Positions 55,197 to 64,000 of a stretch of DNA of 64,000 bases are shown piece after piece (the first letter of the stretch is position 1; the number at the start of each line of letters is the position of its first letter). The position numbers and the translations under genes are program-made. Below the pieces are notes generated by a model. The model saw only the letters and a list, made by a program, of their open reading frames with translations, made no database searches and was not told where the DNA came from. The DNA comes from Tannerellaceae bacterium (GTDB lineage Bacteria; Bacteroidota; Bacteroidia; Bacteroidales; Tannerellaceae), in contig JAIRPK010000001.1 in NCBI GenBank assembly GCA_031257015.1, positions 1-64,000 of the forward strand, in the 5' to 3' direction.

Positions 55197-56756
55197 TTAA
55201 TAATTACAACCAATCGAAATCAGCAAAAAAGAGCGGTGATCAAAATTAAAATCGGCTGTTTTCCGATAATTCAACGCACCTTTTACATACAGATTCGCCC
55301 TGTCCTTATCCCGTACTTTCTGCGAATACATTGCATTACACCCCAGGAAATAATAATCGGAAATCAGGTAATTCAAATCATTTTGCTCCATTTCCGTAAC
55401 AATCTTATAATCCGCATGATTCCCGGCGTAGGAATAGCCGCCCGAAAGATTCATATTATATCCCGCCTCTGCGCCGAGCAATAATCTCCGCGACAATACA
55501 TCCGAGCGATATGCCGTAATCTTGCCATTGATGTTTAACATCAGATTTTCGGCCTTTTTGAAGGAATACGGCAAGATATATTCATCATTTTTCTTCATAT
55601 AATATACTCCGGCGCCGGCTTTCCATTTATATTCCTTGCCGCGGTTGGCCGTAAAAGTATAGTCAAGAGTTGCCGTTTCGTTTTGATAAGCAGAGCGAAC
55701 GTTGGAATGTAGAATTAGCCATCCCTGATTAGTCGTATTCCGTTTCACATACTGAATACCGTTGATATTGCCATACGTGTAAGCAGCCTGCAAAAGATGC
55801 GATACTTTGTTTCCCGTCAAATTAAGCACGGCATTACCATTCCATCCGTTTTCCCTGACTGTTCCGAATCTTTCCGGAGTAGTAAAAGAAAACACGGCAT
55901 CTTCCACCCTTGATGAATATCCGCCCGAAAGGAAAAGATTAACTGCCTTCCGGTTGAAATTATATTGCAAGCTTCCGCCAAGTTTATCGCCAGTATAATT
56001 GACGGTTTTCCCCGTTCCAATATTTTCTACCGCCGTTCCCAGACCATATAATTCATAATAAATCTGATAATCGCTTACGTTGACCAGCGACGGCGAAGAA
56101 TTTTCTTTCAAATTGCCATATTCCAGATTCAGCCCAAAGCGGTGCTCCTCTGCCGGAGAAAACACCAGGCCAGGCTTCAGGTCAAGGGCATAAAACATAT
56201 TCAACGTTCGCGGATCGCGCTGCTTCGCCGCCTGAGCCACCCTGTAAATGCCATCCAATCCTATCGAAAGAGAATTACTCAACGGAATTGCCGTCTTGAA
56301 CTGCATATTGTAAAGCTGATTATTCCAGTCGCTCACATTCAGGTCAGCAGTATAATACGGCATTCCGCGAAAAGGATCAATGATGGAAGAATTGAAATTA
56401 GCCCCCCGAACGGCATCGTTCCGGTATTCAAAGCTTCCCCACACATAAATCCTGTCAACATAAACGCCACCCTCGGCAGAGAAATTCAGAATCCTCCCTT
56501 TTTCTCCCTGCTGCGGACGATGGAAATCACCCTCAACAGAATTTAGCGACACATCAAACACGCTATACTGCACCGGATTGTCCAATAAAATTCCAGCCGC
56601 ATTGGAAGCCCGTCCCCAAAGATTTTCGCTTTTCATCCGCTCCAACGCCGCCGGAGAGTTCTCAATTTCCTGCGCCGTCGCCGGGTTTGGCATCAGCATT
56701 GCCGCCATCGCCAGGGTGGCCAACGTCTTGTAATATTTGTTATTTTCCATCTTCAT
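55197..56756 (-). CDS. DUF6850 family outer-membrane beta-barrel protein
   Basis: 519 residues with signal peptide (NPATAQ). The body is a continuous series of aromatic beta strands (VYVDRIYVWGSFEYRNDAV, HRFGLNLEYGNLKENSSP, LLGAEAGYNMNLSGGYSYAG) ending in SIGCNY, typical of a large outer-membrane barrel. The DUF6850 family occurs next to a TonB receptor and a DUF4876 lipoprotein in Bacteroidota. It starts one base after the DUF4876 stop. Function unknown; likely a partner channel or surface scaffold of the receptor (inference). Confidence 0.82.
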   Translation of the reverse strand: MKMENNKYYKTLATLAMAAMLMPNPATAQEIENSPAALERMKSENLWGRASNAAGILLDNPVQYSVFDVSLNSVEGDFHRPQQGEKGRILNFSAEGGVYVDRIYVWGSFEYRNDAVRGANFNSSIIDPFRGMPYYTADLNVSDWNNQLYNMQFKTAIPLSNSLSIGLDGIYRVAQAAKQRDPRTLNMFYALDLKPGLVFSPAEEHRFGLNLEYGNLKENSSPSLVNVSDYQIYYELYGLGTAVENIGTGKTVNYTGDKLGGSLQYNFNRKAVNLFLSGGYSSRVEDAVFSFTTPERFGTVRENGWNGNAVLNLTGNKVSHLLQAAYTYGNINGIQYVKRNTTNQGWLILHSNVRSAYQNETATLDYTFTANRGKEYKWKAGAGVYYMKKNDEYILPYSFKKAENLMLNINGKITAYRSDVLSRRLLLGAEAGYNMNLSGGYSYAGNHADYKIVTEMEQNDLNYLISDYYFLGCNAMYSQKVRDKDRANLYVKGALNYRKTADFNFDHRSFLLISIGCNY

Positions 56757-57998
56757 TTATTTTAATGTATGATTCCAGCTCGGCATTTTTGAATTGTAGC
56801 GACGAAACTGCGGGATGAGATTTCGGTCGAAATCCGCCGTGCTGTTGTTCGTATCCTGCAATATCGGCGTCCCGTCGGGATTTTGCCCCAAACACTTTCT
56901 GGCAACGCTTTGCCCGATGTAAGTATCGCCAACCGAAGTAATGCCGGCATCCAGCAGCGCAGGCATCCGTTTATACTGCGCCTTGGCATCATTATCGACC
57001 GCCTCCACGCCATCAAGGACATATTTTACCGGTATTTTCCCATAAACGGAAGAGCCTCCGGTCAGGTTTTTGGTCTGCATCTCCGGGTCGTTAACCGGAT
57101 CGTAAGCATCTCCCGCCGGCACGCGGAATATTACATACGCTCCGCCGAAGACCGAAGTTAAATACTGCGGCATGCTTCCCATCCCCGCCTGTCCGTTGTA
57201 AAAAACATGCTGCATGTCAAAAGCCGGCTGATCGGGGAAATTGGCATTGTTCATATTAAACTCAAATTCGGAAGAGAAGCAGTTGATCGGCGAGTTCGGA
57301 TTATAAATCTCCAGCTGGTGATTAGCGGCAAACTGCGATATGACGAACGATTCGCCCGGCGCCAGCGGATAATCCGTTCCCTTTCCGGGAATTTTCCAAA
57401 TCCTGTCGGCATATACAAACTTGTTGGCGTCCGATTGCGGCCATTCGGGGAGCGTTGCCGTCGCTGCGACCGGATAAAGATTGGCAAAATAAAGGCCGTC
57501 GAGGAAAATCACGTCCAGCGAATTGTTATATATTTCATAAAACTGGTCGCGGAACCAATTCGTGCTGCTCGGCGTTTTCGATCCGCAATAATAGATTTCC
57601 TTAAAGATCAACGGCTTTACATTCACTCCATCCGCCGGAATACGAATCTCCTCTCCATTTGTCAGCAATGCTCTTTTTTCAAGCGCACCACTCATAAGGA
57701 AAGATTCGCCGGCAGCATCGTCAGCCCGCCCCGAAATCAATATATCGTATATTCCAGGAATGAGGCTGTCAATAAGAAGACCGTTTTCAAACGGCTTTTC
57801 GATAACTATTCCTTCGTCATAATTGTTTAAGGAAACTTTCAGGTTGGAGAAATCCGAAAGACCTGCGACCGAGAAATCGGCTTTAATATTAATACCAATG
57901 TATTCAACCTTTTTTGCCTTCGCCGCATCGTCAAAAGCGGTGCAGGCCTGGAGCGCATATACTGCAAAAAGCATTAGCGCTGTTTTATAGTAATTCAT
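56757..57998 (-). CDS. DUF4876 family lipoprotein
   Basis: 413 residues with lipobox ALQACTAFD (Cys19). An N-terminal beta domain (about residues 35-135) resembles a carboxypeptidase-regulatory-like or Ig fold (LKVSLNNYDEGIVIEKPFENGLLIDSLIPGIYDILISG). The remainder, starting IFKEIYYCGSKTPSSTNWFRDQFYEIYNN, resembles lamin-tail-like domains (FIVISQ-like, YNNSLDVIFLDGLYFAN). It lies directly before DUF6850 and after the TonB receptor, so it is probably the surface lipoprotein of the uptake system. The ligand is unknown. Confidence 0.82.
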   Translation of the reverse strand: MNYYKTALMLFAVYALQACTAFDDAAKAKKVEYIGINIKADFSVAGLSDFSNLKVSLNNYDEGIVIEKPFENGLLIDSLIPGIYDILISGRADDAAGESFLMSGALEKRALLTNGEEIRIPADGVNVKPLIFKEIYYCGSKTPSSTNWFRDQFYEIYNNSLDVIFLDGLYFANLYPVAATATLPEWPQSDANKFVYADRIWKIPGKGTDYPLAPGESFVISQFAANHQLEIYNPNSPINCFSSEFEFNMNNANFPDQPAFDMQHVFYNGQAGMGSMPQYLTSVFGGAYVIFRVPAGDAYDPVNDPEMQTKNLTGGSSVYGKIPVKYVLDGVEAVDNDAKAQYKRMPALLDAGITSVGDTYIGQSVARKCLGQNPDGTPILQDTNNSTADFDRNLIPQFRRYNSKMPSWNHTLK

Positions 57999-58102
57999 TT
58001 TAATGTCTGTTTAATTAATTATTGTTGCTGTTGCCAGCTAAACATTTGGGATTTTCAAGTTCTTAGCGCCATGTTAGGCTCTTTAAAATAGCAAAACGAA
58101 AC

Positions 58103-58162
58103 TTTCAGAGCTAGCTCGCAAACTTCCGGAGCTAGCTCGCACGCTTCCGGAGCTAGTAATAG
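58103..58162. repeat. 21-bp palindromic repeat inside the TonB operon
   Basis: Three units of 21 nt (58103, 58124, 58145; the last partial). The first two contain GAGCTAGCTC, a perfect 10-bp palindrome, at 58108-58117 and 58129-58138. They lie in the 216-bp gap between the receptor stop and the DUF4876 start. Confidence 0.85.
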
Positions 58163-58214
58163 TTCTGATGTTCATAATTCTGTTTGCTTGCTTCATGTGC
58201 CATTCACGTTTTAA

Positions 58215-61019
58215 TTATTTGATAGTTACAGCCAGTTCTACTCCAAACGTAAACAGTCCGCTGTTTCCCGTGCGATAAGAGCCAGGAGTTCGTCTGGATT
58301 CCGAGACGGGGTAGCTGCGAAACATGTTGTTGGCAAAAAATGAGAGCCGCGCCAGGCTTCCGACTTCCTTCGTCAGGTTGATATTAAAGCAAAAGACAGG
58401 GTCGGCGGTTTCTTTGATTGCAAGTTTGTCGTTGGTATTCATCAGCAAGGACTTGAATTCATCTTCGTTGCTTTTCGCCGGATCGAAATCGTAAGTTTTG
58501 CCGTCGTTGACCGATATGTATTTTTCCGGCGCGGAAGTATTGCCGATGTCATACCAGTCGGCGTTGCGCCAGATGGTTTGTCCGGTGAGCGTAACCACAA
58601 AGCCGAGTTCGGGAATGTTGTGCGTAATTCTTAATGCAGTGGAGAGGCGCTCGTAAGTATGCTTATACAATCCCGGCTCATAGAGTGCGACATGCGTTCT
58701 GTCGGTAAGCGATGCCGGACTTGGGTCATAGAAATAATATCCCTTGTCATAGCTTTTGGTCGTCAGCCATGCGCCATTGACGGAGAAGGCCGTTCTTATT
58801 GCGTGGAAGCGACCGAGATTCAAGTCAAACTCCAGTCCGTCCGTATGCGTGACCATGTTATTGCCCGGCGCATTGTAGGCAGAGAGGACGGGAGATGTGC
58901 CCGCCAATTTAAAATGCTCTCCTTCGCGAATGTATGCCTTGTAGATAAAAGGGCTGAATGAGGCGGTTGTATAGCCAAGCGAGTATCCATTATCCAGGCG
59001 GTCGCGGAAAGCGGTCACGTTCAGTTTAGCCCTTTTAATATTCAGGTCAAAGCCTATTTCGCTTCTTTTGTTTTTTGCTATTTCAAGATTATCGGCCTTT
59101 ACGTCCAGGACGCGGGTTGTAGTCATGAAAACACGTTCGTCGGCGGGAATATTTTCATTCGTCAACTCATTAATATTAATGTATTCAAAGTAGGCACGCT
59201 CAGGATAAAGGTAGAGCAGTGCCGGCGCCTTGGCTGTAATTCCAATCCCGCCTCTTACGGCGAGCATGTCTGGCAACAAATCAAAGGAGATGTTTATTCG
59301 CGGCGAGAAGGCGTCTTTCACGACGGAAATATAATCATAGCGCAGTCCGGCCTGTATTCTTAGAGCGCGTTCGCCGATGTTGAGCGTAAGATTGTCTTCC
59401 ACAAAGACTCCTGTTTGGCGTATGGCCGGAATATCGCTGAATTTGCGTGTTCGGAAAGAGGCGTTGAGCGCCGAGAGGTTGCGGTATGGCGGCGCTGTCG
59501 GGTCGAATGTTTTTCCTTTGCCGAAGTTTTTGTCCAGCTTAAAATCAGCGCCAATTAAGAAGCGGTTGGCGAGGATTCCCGTCTTCCTGTAAAAATTAAA
59601 TACTCCTTTTCCGAAAAGATTAAACTCCCGTCCCTCAATATTATATTTCCCGAAATAAGCCGAAGGCAGATAGATGGCATAATTTGCGGCATCGGCGGGG
59701 GAGATATTTGTAACAGGCAGTCCGTGTTCGTCGTATATGTGCGTATTTGGCTTGTTCGAGAGAATGGCTCCGTCGGTCGTGGTCATGGAAAAAGGAGCGT
59801 TGGCGGAGGAATAATTTTCCTGCGAATAGCTGTCTTTTGCCACATATCCGGAGGAAAGGGTATAGACAAAGCTCTTAAACGTTTCGCTGTTTTTAGGCGT
59901 AAATATTCCATTGGAATTAATTCTCAATCCACGTTCTTCCCCGTTGCTGGCCCGTCGATAGAGGTTGTCGTCCGGATTTTCGGATTGCTTGTCGCGTCCG
60001 TAAATCAAGTCGAGCGACGTTTTGGTGCTCCATTTATTATCAGCCGTCAGGTTGGAGTAGGTGACTTTGGCTGTTGAGCGTTGATAATAACGGTAGGCGG
60101 ATACCGGGTCATTAATATTATGGGCAAAATTCAAGCCTGCATTCAGCGTTCCGTTTTTTCCGTCAGCTCCAATCATGAATCCTTTTCCTGCAGAGGCTTC
60201 GTAGACGTTACGATTAGCTCGCGCCGTTACTCGCAAAGGCTCCACTCCTGCCTTGGAAGTAATCATAACAACGCCCGACGTTACGTCCCCGTATTGCACG
60301 GAGGGAATACCGTTAACTATTTCGATTGCTTCGATATTGTCTGTCGACAAAGTTCTCAAGTCGATTCCGCCGGCGGGAGAGGCTCCTGTTGTAAGCGGCG
60401 CCGTTGCTCCGGCCACGGTAGGATTGAAAGCCTGGAGATTGGCATTGTTCGAGATTGGCATTCCGTCCGATACGACAGATACTCCAAAGGCGTTCATATC
60501 ATTTTCGGAAGCCGTTCGGATATTTACGCGACTTGCGTAGCTCAAGCTGCGCTCCTGGATTAATCCGCCCGGCAATAGCGAAAGCACATCCGCGATACTG
60601 TTGGCCTGCAGATGCTCCATGGCTTTTTTTGAAATCTGCGAGGCGTTAGATAGGCCGGCTTTTTTTTGTTCGGCCGTTACGACTATTTCCTCCAGCCTGA
60701 AGTTGTCATCTTCAAGGATGAAGGATAAGTCAAGATCTTTATTCACTTCTATCACCTTATTTATCGTTGCCTTGGCCAGGCATTTGATTGTAATCCCCGT
60801 CTTTCCTTCCGGCACGTTTGGAAATTCAAACTGTCCGTCAGGATTAGTGTAGGCAACCATTGAGTAATCGTTCAGCCAGACCATTGCAAAAGCGAGCGGC
60901 ACATTTTTCCCGCTGCCATCCGGCTCCCAAACCATTCCGGAAACTTTATGCGTGCTTTGCGCATAAGCCATGTACGAGCATGTAAAAAATATACATAGCC
61001 CGATTTTTAATCTATTCAT
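58215..61019 (-). CDS. TonB-dependent outer-membrane receptor
   Basis: 934 residues with signal peptide (MAYAQS). An N-terminal carboxypeptidase-D regulatory-like domain (about 22-105) is followed by a plug domain (LEEIVVTAEQKKAGLSNASQISKKAMEHLQANSIADVLSLLPGG, then TDNIEAIEIVNGIPSVQYGDVTSGVVMITSK) and a 22-strand barrel that ends with FTFGVELAVTIK. It is not a SusC with SusD partner; the neighbours are DUF4876 and DUF6850. It imports an unknown ligand with energy from TonB. The ATG lies 6 bp after the permease stop. Confidence 0.9.
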   Translation of the reverse strand: MNRLKIGLCIFFTCSYMAYAQSTHKVSGMVWEPDGSGKNVPLAFAMVWLNDYSMVAYTNPDGQFEFPNVPEGKTGITIKCLAKATINKVIEVNKDLDLSFILEDDNFRLEEIVVTAEQKKAGLSNASQISKKAMEHLQANSIADVLSLLPGGLIQERSLSYASRVNIRTASENDMNAFGVSVVSDGMPISNNANLQAFNPTVAGATAPLTTGASPAGGIDLRTLSTDNIEAIEIVNGIPSVQYGDVTSGVVMITSKAGVEPLRVTARANRNVYEASAGKGFMIGADGKNGTLNAGLNFAHNINDPVSAYRYYQRSTAKVTYSNLTADNKWSTKTSLDLIYGRDKQSENPDDNLYRRASNGEERGLRINSNGIFTPKNSETFKSFVYTLSSGYVAKDSYSQENYSSANAPFSMTTTDGAILSNKPNTHIYDEHGLPVTNISPADAANYAIYLPSAYFGKYNIEGREFNLFGKGVFNFYRKTGILANRFLIGADFKLDKNFGKGKTFDPTAPPYRNLSALNASFRTRKFSDIPAIRQTGVFVEDNLTLNIGERALRIQAGLRYDYISVVKDAFSPRINISFDLLPDMLAVRGGIGITAKAPALLYLYPERAYFEYININELTNENIPADERVFMTTTRVLDVKADNLEIAKNKRSEIGFDLNIKRAKLNVTAFRDRLDNGYSLGYTTASFSPFIYKAYIREGEHFKLAGTSPVLSAYNAPGNNMVTHTDGLEFDLNLGRFHAIRTAFSVNGAWLTTKSYDKGYYFYDPSPASLTDRTHVALYEPGLYKHTYERLSTALRITHNIPELGFVVTLTGQTIWRNADWYDIGNTSAPEKYISVNDGKTYDFDPAKSNEDEFKSLLMNTNDKLAIKETADPVFCFNINLTKEVGSLARLSFFANNMFRSYPVSESRRTPGSYRTGNSGLFTFGVELAVTIK

Positions 61020-61025
61020 AATGTT

Positions 61026-62330
61026 TTATTTATTTATACTTTGACTTTTACTAATTATGTATGTCATCAATCCAACGCCTATATTCAGCAATCCCAATAA
61101 GCTCTCCTCCGTTTTGGTGATAACGGCAAAAACAATCATCCATAAAGAGGCCGCGATAAAAATCACCTGGAAGAGCGGGAAGAAGGGAGAGCGAAAAGAA
61201 TATCCTCCCTCTTTTTTATATCTCAAAACAAATACGCCTGTTACGACCAGTAGGGAAGAAACGGTTAGCAGTACGCCGCAATAAATCATAATTTGCTCGA
61301 AAGTCCCTGTTATAATCAAGAACGCGCTTATAATTCCCTGCAGCATCAAAGCTTTCACCGGAATTTCATTTCCCTTTTGTCGAAAAAAGCGCCACAAGCC
61401 ATATTCAGCCGCAATGCCCGCCGTCACTCTTGAGCCAATCCATACCATTGCGCTTATTCCCGATATAAGCAAAAGGGAAATAGCGCCGCCAAATATCGAA
61501 GCGGCTTTTACTCCAATAATATGCTCCATCGCAATCGCGCCGACATCCAGCCGTCCCGTTAATTCAGCCGCCGGCACATGCTTCAAAAAAACATATTGCA
61601 TCAAAGTGTAAAGAACAGTAACAATCACTGCCCCTCCAACCAATGCAACCGGCAATGCTTTCACGGGATTCTTAAATTCCTCGGTTATATATGCAGCAGC
61701 ATTCCATCCCGAATAGGAATAAGAAACATAAATCAGACTTACGGCAAAAGCCGTCGAAAATATTTCCCTGCAATAATCATGTCCGAAACTAACAGGCGTT
61801 CCGCCGGCTGAAGGCATAAAAATTCCAGCACAAAGAATGGAGATGATTAATAAAATCTTGAATACCGTAAAAATATTCTGGAACCGGGAACTGACCTTCA
61901 AATCCCGACAATGAAAAGCCGTCACAACAGCCAGCAACCCAACAGCAATTAATTTATGACAGTCCGTCTGCACCGGCAAATATTCCGTAAATGCAATCGC
62001 AGCAATAGCAATAGGCGCGGCAAAGCCCACCGTCAAAGAAATCCATCCGGAAACATATCCGATTACGGGATGATAAATATGAGAAAGAAAGGCATATTCG
62101 CCCCCCGATTTTCGGATAACAGAGCCGACTTCCGCATAACTGAACGCACCCGACAAAGCCAATATGCCTCCGAAAACCCATAAGGAGAGAATAACCGCCG
62201 TATTCCCAAGCTTATCCAGTTGAAAACCCAGCGTTGTAAAAACACCTGTCCCGATCATATTCGCAACAACAATGGAAATTCCGGTAAAGACGCTTATTTT
62301 ATTTTTCGTCCCCTTTCCGCTCTCAGACAT
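61026..62330 (-). CDS. APC-family amino acid permease
   Basis: 434 residues, mostly about 12 transmembrane helices. The family signatures are visible in TM1 (ISVFTGISIVVANMIGTGVFTTLG) and the following LSLWVFGGILALSGAFSYAEVG; VSYSYSGWNAAAYITEEFKNPVKALPVAL is the conserved TM6 region. It belongs to the amino acid-polyamine-organocation superfamily and sits in the inner membrane. The gene begins by overlapping the lipoprotein stop (TAATG), so it is coupled to it. Substrate is unknown, but its position suggests it carries a product of the TonB system inward. Confidence 0.88.
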   Translation of the reverse strand: MSESGKGTKNKISVFTGISIVVANMIGTGVFTTLGFQLDKLGNTAVILSLWVFGGILALSGAFSYAEVGSVIRKSGGEYAFLSHIYHPVIGYVSGWISLTVGFAAPIAIAAIAFTEYLPVQTDCHKLIAVGLLAVVTAFHCRDLKVSSRFQNIFTVFKILLIISILCAGIFMPSAGGTPVSFGHDYCREIFSTAFAVSLIYVSYSYSGWNAAAYITEEFKNPVKALPVALVGGAVIVTVLYTLMQYVFLKHVPAAELTGRLDVGAIAMEHIIGVKAASIFGGAISLLLISGISAMVWIGSRVTAGIAAEYGLWRFFRQKGNEIPVKALMLQGIISAFLIITGTFEQIMIYCGVLLTVSSLLVVTGVFVLRYKKEGGYSFRSPFFPLFQVIFIAASLWMIVFAVITKTEESLLGLLNIGVGLMTYIISKSQSINK

Positions 62331-63166
62331 TATTTATTAAAGTCTTTAAGCAGTTTATAAGCCTGCACCGAACTGTCCGGATTCAAATAATTCGACCTCA
62401 CCTTTTTATATTGCTCCAACACATTAGCAGCCTTATAATATAAAACGGAATCCACTTCCGCCGTCGGCTTCGCCTCTTTTGGATAAGCATATACAAAATA
62501 GCCGTCATCCGCCGAATAAACCGGAATCTGGAAGAAGTTTCTTTCAACAAACTGCTTGGTCCGATCATGGGTTTGAAACGCCCTGACAAAGAAATCAACA
62601 GCATAATCAGGATAACCAAATAAATACCCATATCCACGCAGACGCTCATAACGATCCGAAAATTCAACAGTATTCACCACCACCGCCGGATCAGTTCCCG
62701 GCACAAGTCCAAACTGCCCGAAGAAATTCTCCCTTTCCTTCAAAAGACTGTCCAAAGCGCTGATGCGCAAAACGCTGATCTGAATCATCCGCCTGCCGGA
62801 GCTGCCCGGCGCCGCATAAGGAAGCATCACAACCTTAATATCAGGAATCTGAATATGATTAATTGCCTCCTGCACCATACGGATTCTATCCAGATAAGCG
62901 CCATGTTTCTCCCTGGTCAATATCTCGCCGCTCACCTTCAAGGACGTATCCGTATTAGCAACAGGAAAAGACAAATTAATCAGCGAACTCATCGGCTTCA
63001 CATTGCCTAATAAAGTATATAACGCCTCATGATCAAGCCCATGCTGCAAAACCGAATCAATGAAAAAACACGAGTAGCGGTCGGCGACCGGCGGTGTAAA
63101 ACCTTTTCTTACAGAACAGGAAATCAAAGCAAAAACAGACAAAGAAATAATTAAAAAACGTTTCAT
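62330..63166 (-). CDS. Lipoprotein of unknown family
   Basis: 278 residues with lipobox ALISCSVRK (Cys17). I do not recognise the domain. The body mixes helices and strands without obvious catalytic motif (GFTPPVADRYSCFFIDSVLQHG, YGYLFGYPDYAVDFFVRAFQTHD, IPVYSADDGYFVYAYPKEA). It is the first gene of the five-gene operon and is translationally coupled to the permease, so it may bind the same substrate or assist it in the periplasm (inference). Confidence 0.7.
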   Translation of the reverse strand: MKRFLIISLSVFALISCSVRKGFTPPVADRYSCFFIDSVLQHGLDHEALYTLLGNVKPMSSLINLSFPVANTDTSLKVSGEILTREKHGAYLDRIRMVQEAINHIQIPDIKVVMLPYAAPGSSGRRMIQISVLRISALDSLLKERENFFGQFGLVPGTDPAVVVNTVEFSDRYERLRGYGYLFGYPDYAVDFFVRAFQTHDRTKQFVERNFFQIPVYSADDGYFVYAYPKEAKPTAEVDSVLYYKAANVLEQYKKVRSNYLNPDSSVQAYKLLKDFNK

Positions 63167-63192
63167 TTTAATATAATTTATTTTTGAAGCCG

Positions 63193-63200
63193 CAAAGGTA
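63193..63200 (-). promoter_or_regulatory. Candidate -7 box for the five-gene operon
   Basis: Minus-strand TACCTTTG fits TAnnTTTG, 27-34 bases upstream of the lipoprotein ATG. All five genes follow on the same strand without another clear promoter, except possibly in the 216-bp gap holding the palindromic repeat. Confidence 0.55.
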
Positions 63201-63307
63201 GAAGCGCCGCACTCGCCTCACAATAGCCGAAAATGAGGATTTATAATAAGCATATAGCCATTTATAGTTAGATTCCGTCCGGAATTTGAATACCCCCAAC
63301 TAATTAG

Positions 63308-63315
63308 TACATTTG
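63308..63315 (+). promoter_or_regulatory. Candidate -7 box for kduI
   Basis: TACATTTG fits TAnnTTTG, 45-52 bases upstream of the kduI ATG. Confidence 0.5.
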
Positions 63316-63359
63316 CCCACCAAGTCAATATTATTATTTCAAAAAACAATCATCCCGAC

Positions 63360-64000
63360 ATGAAAACAAATTATGAATTACGATATGCCGCACATCCCGC
63401 CGATGTAAAGCATTACGACACCTCCCGTCTCCGCCGGGAGCACCTTATTGAAAACATCTTCGTCCCCGACGAGGTCAACATGGTCTATACCCTCTACGAC
63501 CGCCTCATTGTCGGCGGAGCCATGCCCGTCACAGAAGCCCTGCCGCTCGAAAGTATTGAACCTCTAAAATCCGATTTCTTCCTCTCGCGCCGGGAAATCG
63601 GCATATATAACACAGGCGGCGAAGGAACAGTCACAGTAGATGGTAACACATTCGTCCTCGGCTACAAAGAAGCCCTCTATCTCGGCTCAGGCAACCGCCC
63701 CGTTAAATTCTCAAGCAACGATTCCCGTCGCCCTGCCAGGTTCTACTTCAACTCCGCCGTTGCCCACCGTAATTTCCCCGACAGGAAAATCACCAAGGCC
63801 GACGCAATCATAGCCGAAATGGGAACAATGGAAAGCTCCAACCACAGAACGATAAACAAAATGCTTGTCTCCCAAGTCCTCCCCACCTGCCAGCTCCAGA
63901 TGGGCATGACCGAACTCAAGCCCGGCAGCGTATGGAACACCATGCCCGCCCATATCCATACCCGCCGCATGGAAGCCTACTTCTACTTCGAGCTGCCCGA
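63360..64000 (+). CDS. kduI: 5-keto-4-deoxyuronate isomerase, cut by the window end
   Basis: 213 residues are visible before the window ends in frame. The sequence begins MKTNYELRYAAHPADVKHYDT and has the KduI cupin pattern: REIGIYNTGGEGTVTVDG, then NHRTINKMLV, and MPAHIHTRRMEAYFYFELP with the zinc-ligand His and Glu. KduI interconverts 5-keto-4-deoxyuronate and 3-deoxy-hexulosonate in pectin or uronan breakdown. kduD and further pathway genes may follow outside the window. It is transcribed away from the five-gene operon. Confidence 0.93.
   Translation, partial: MKTNYELRYAAHPADVKHYDTSRLRREHLIENIFVPDEVNMVYTLYDRLIVGGAMPVTEALPLESIEPLKSDFFLSRREIGIYNTGGEGTVTVDGNTFVLGYKEALYLGSGNRPVKFSSNDSRRPARFYFNSAVAHRNFPDRKITKADAIIAEMGTMESSNHRTINKMLVSQVLPTCQLQMGMTELKPGSVWNTMPAHIHTRRMEAYFYFELP

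Overview
The window reads as chromosomal DNA of a Bacteroidota member, most likely order Bacteroidales. The evidence is the gene families (DUF6242, DUF6089, DUF4290, DUF4876, DUF6850, a TonB-dependent receptor with a carboxypeptidase-like N-domain), lipoboxes followed by acidic or glycine residues, -7 boxes of the Bacteroidota form TAnnTTTG, and two proteins with type IX secretion (T9SS) sorting tails. The T9SS tails point to a Porphyromonas/Tannerella/Dysgonomonas-like lineage rather than Bacteroides itself (inference). The plus strand carries more C than G in most of the window, extreme in the first 0.8 kb.

Layout. 1-1290: A/C-only low-complexity DNA and palindromic 23-bp repeats. 1.3-9.5 kb (minus): an envelope operon, DUF6242 lipoprotein - DUF6089 - uppS - bamA - two OmpH/Skp chaperones - murI - D-Ala-D-Ala dipeptidase. 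9.6-10.6 kb (minus): ribD. 10.6-11.7 kb: a complex repeat element. 11.8-14.2 kb (plus): DUF2007, an APH-like kinase fused to a RapZ C-domain, and a MurU-like nucleotidyltransferase. 14.9-20.5 kb (minus): a 1868-residue T9SS cargo. 21.5-27.6 kb: aminopeptidase P, gamma-carbonic anhydrase, DUF2167 (minus), gyrB. 27.8-34.1 kb (plus): two C26-M19 fusion hydrolases around a beta-propeller lipoprotein, RNase H, recO. 34.1-37.3 kb (plus): a second copy of the repeat element, then DUF4290-murA-rimM. 37.4-40 kb (minus): GH127 and DUF2490. 40.7 kb (plus): prs. 41.7-44.2 kb (minus): LysM/PBP protein and a beta-barrel protein. 44.3-49.5 kb (plus): T9SS type-B cargo, lytic transglycosylase, nnr, prmA. 49.9-51.3 kb: a decayed group II intron. 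51.5-54.8 kb (minus): mtaB, LpxL-like acyltransferase, GT2. 55.2-63.2 kb (minus): a five-gene operon, lipoprotein - APC permease - TonB receptor - DUF4876 - DUF6850. 63.4 kb to the end (plus): kduI, cut by the window edge.

The most unusual content is noncoding. Several gene-free gaps hold tandem arrays whose unit is 21 or 42 nt (two or four helical turns). Their sequences are unrelated between loci but often palindromic. Three of them (near ribD, gyrB and prs) lie between divergent genes. Two loci, at 10.6-11.7 kb and 34.2-34.6 kb, share the same 42-bp unit family and the same flanking arms in inverted orientation, which defines a repeat element I do not recognise. A separate dispersed repeat of about 60 bp follows several gene 3' ends. 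Among the genes, the kinase-RapZ fusion beside a MurU-like enzyme, the paired exported and cytoplasmic C26-M19 fusions, and a MurA with Asp in place of the fosfomycin-target Cys are the most notable.
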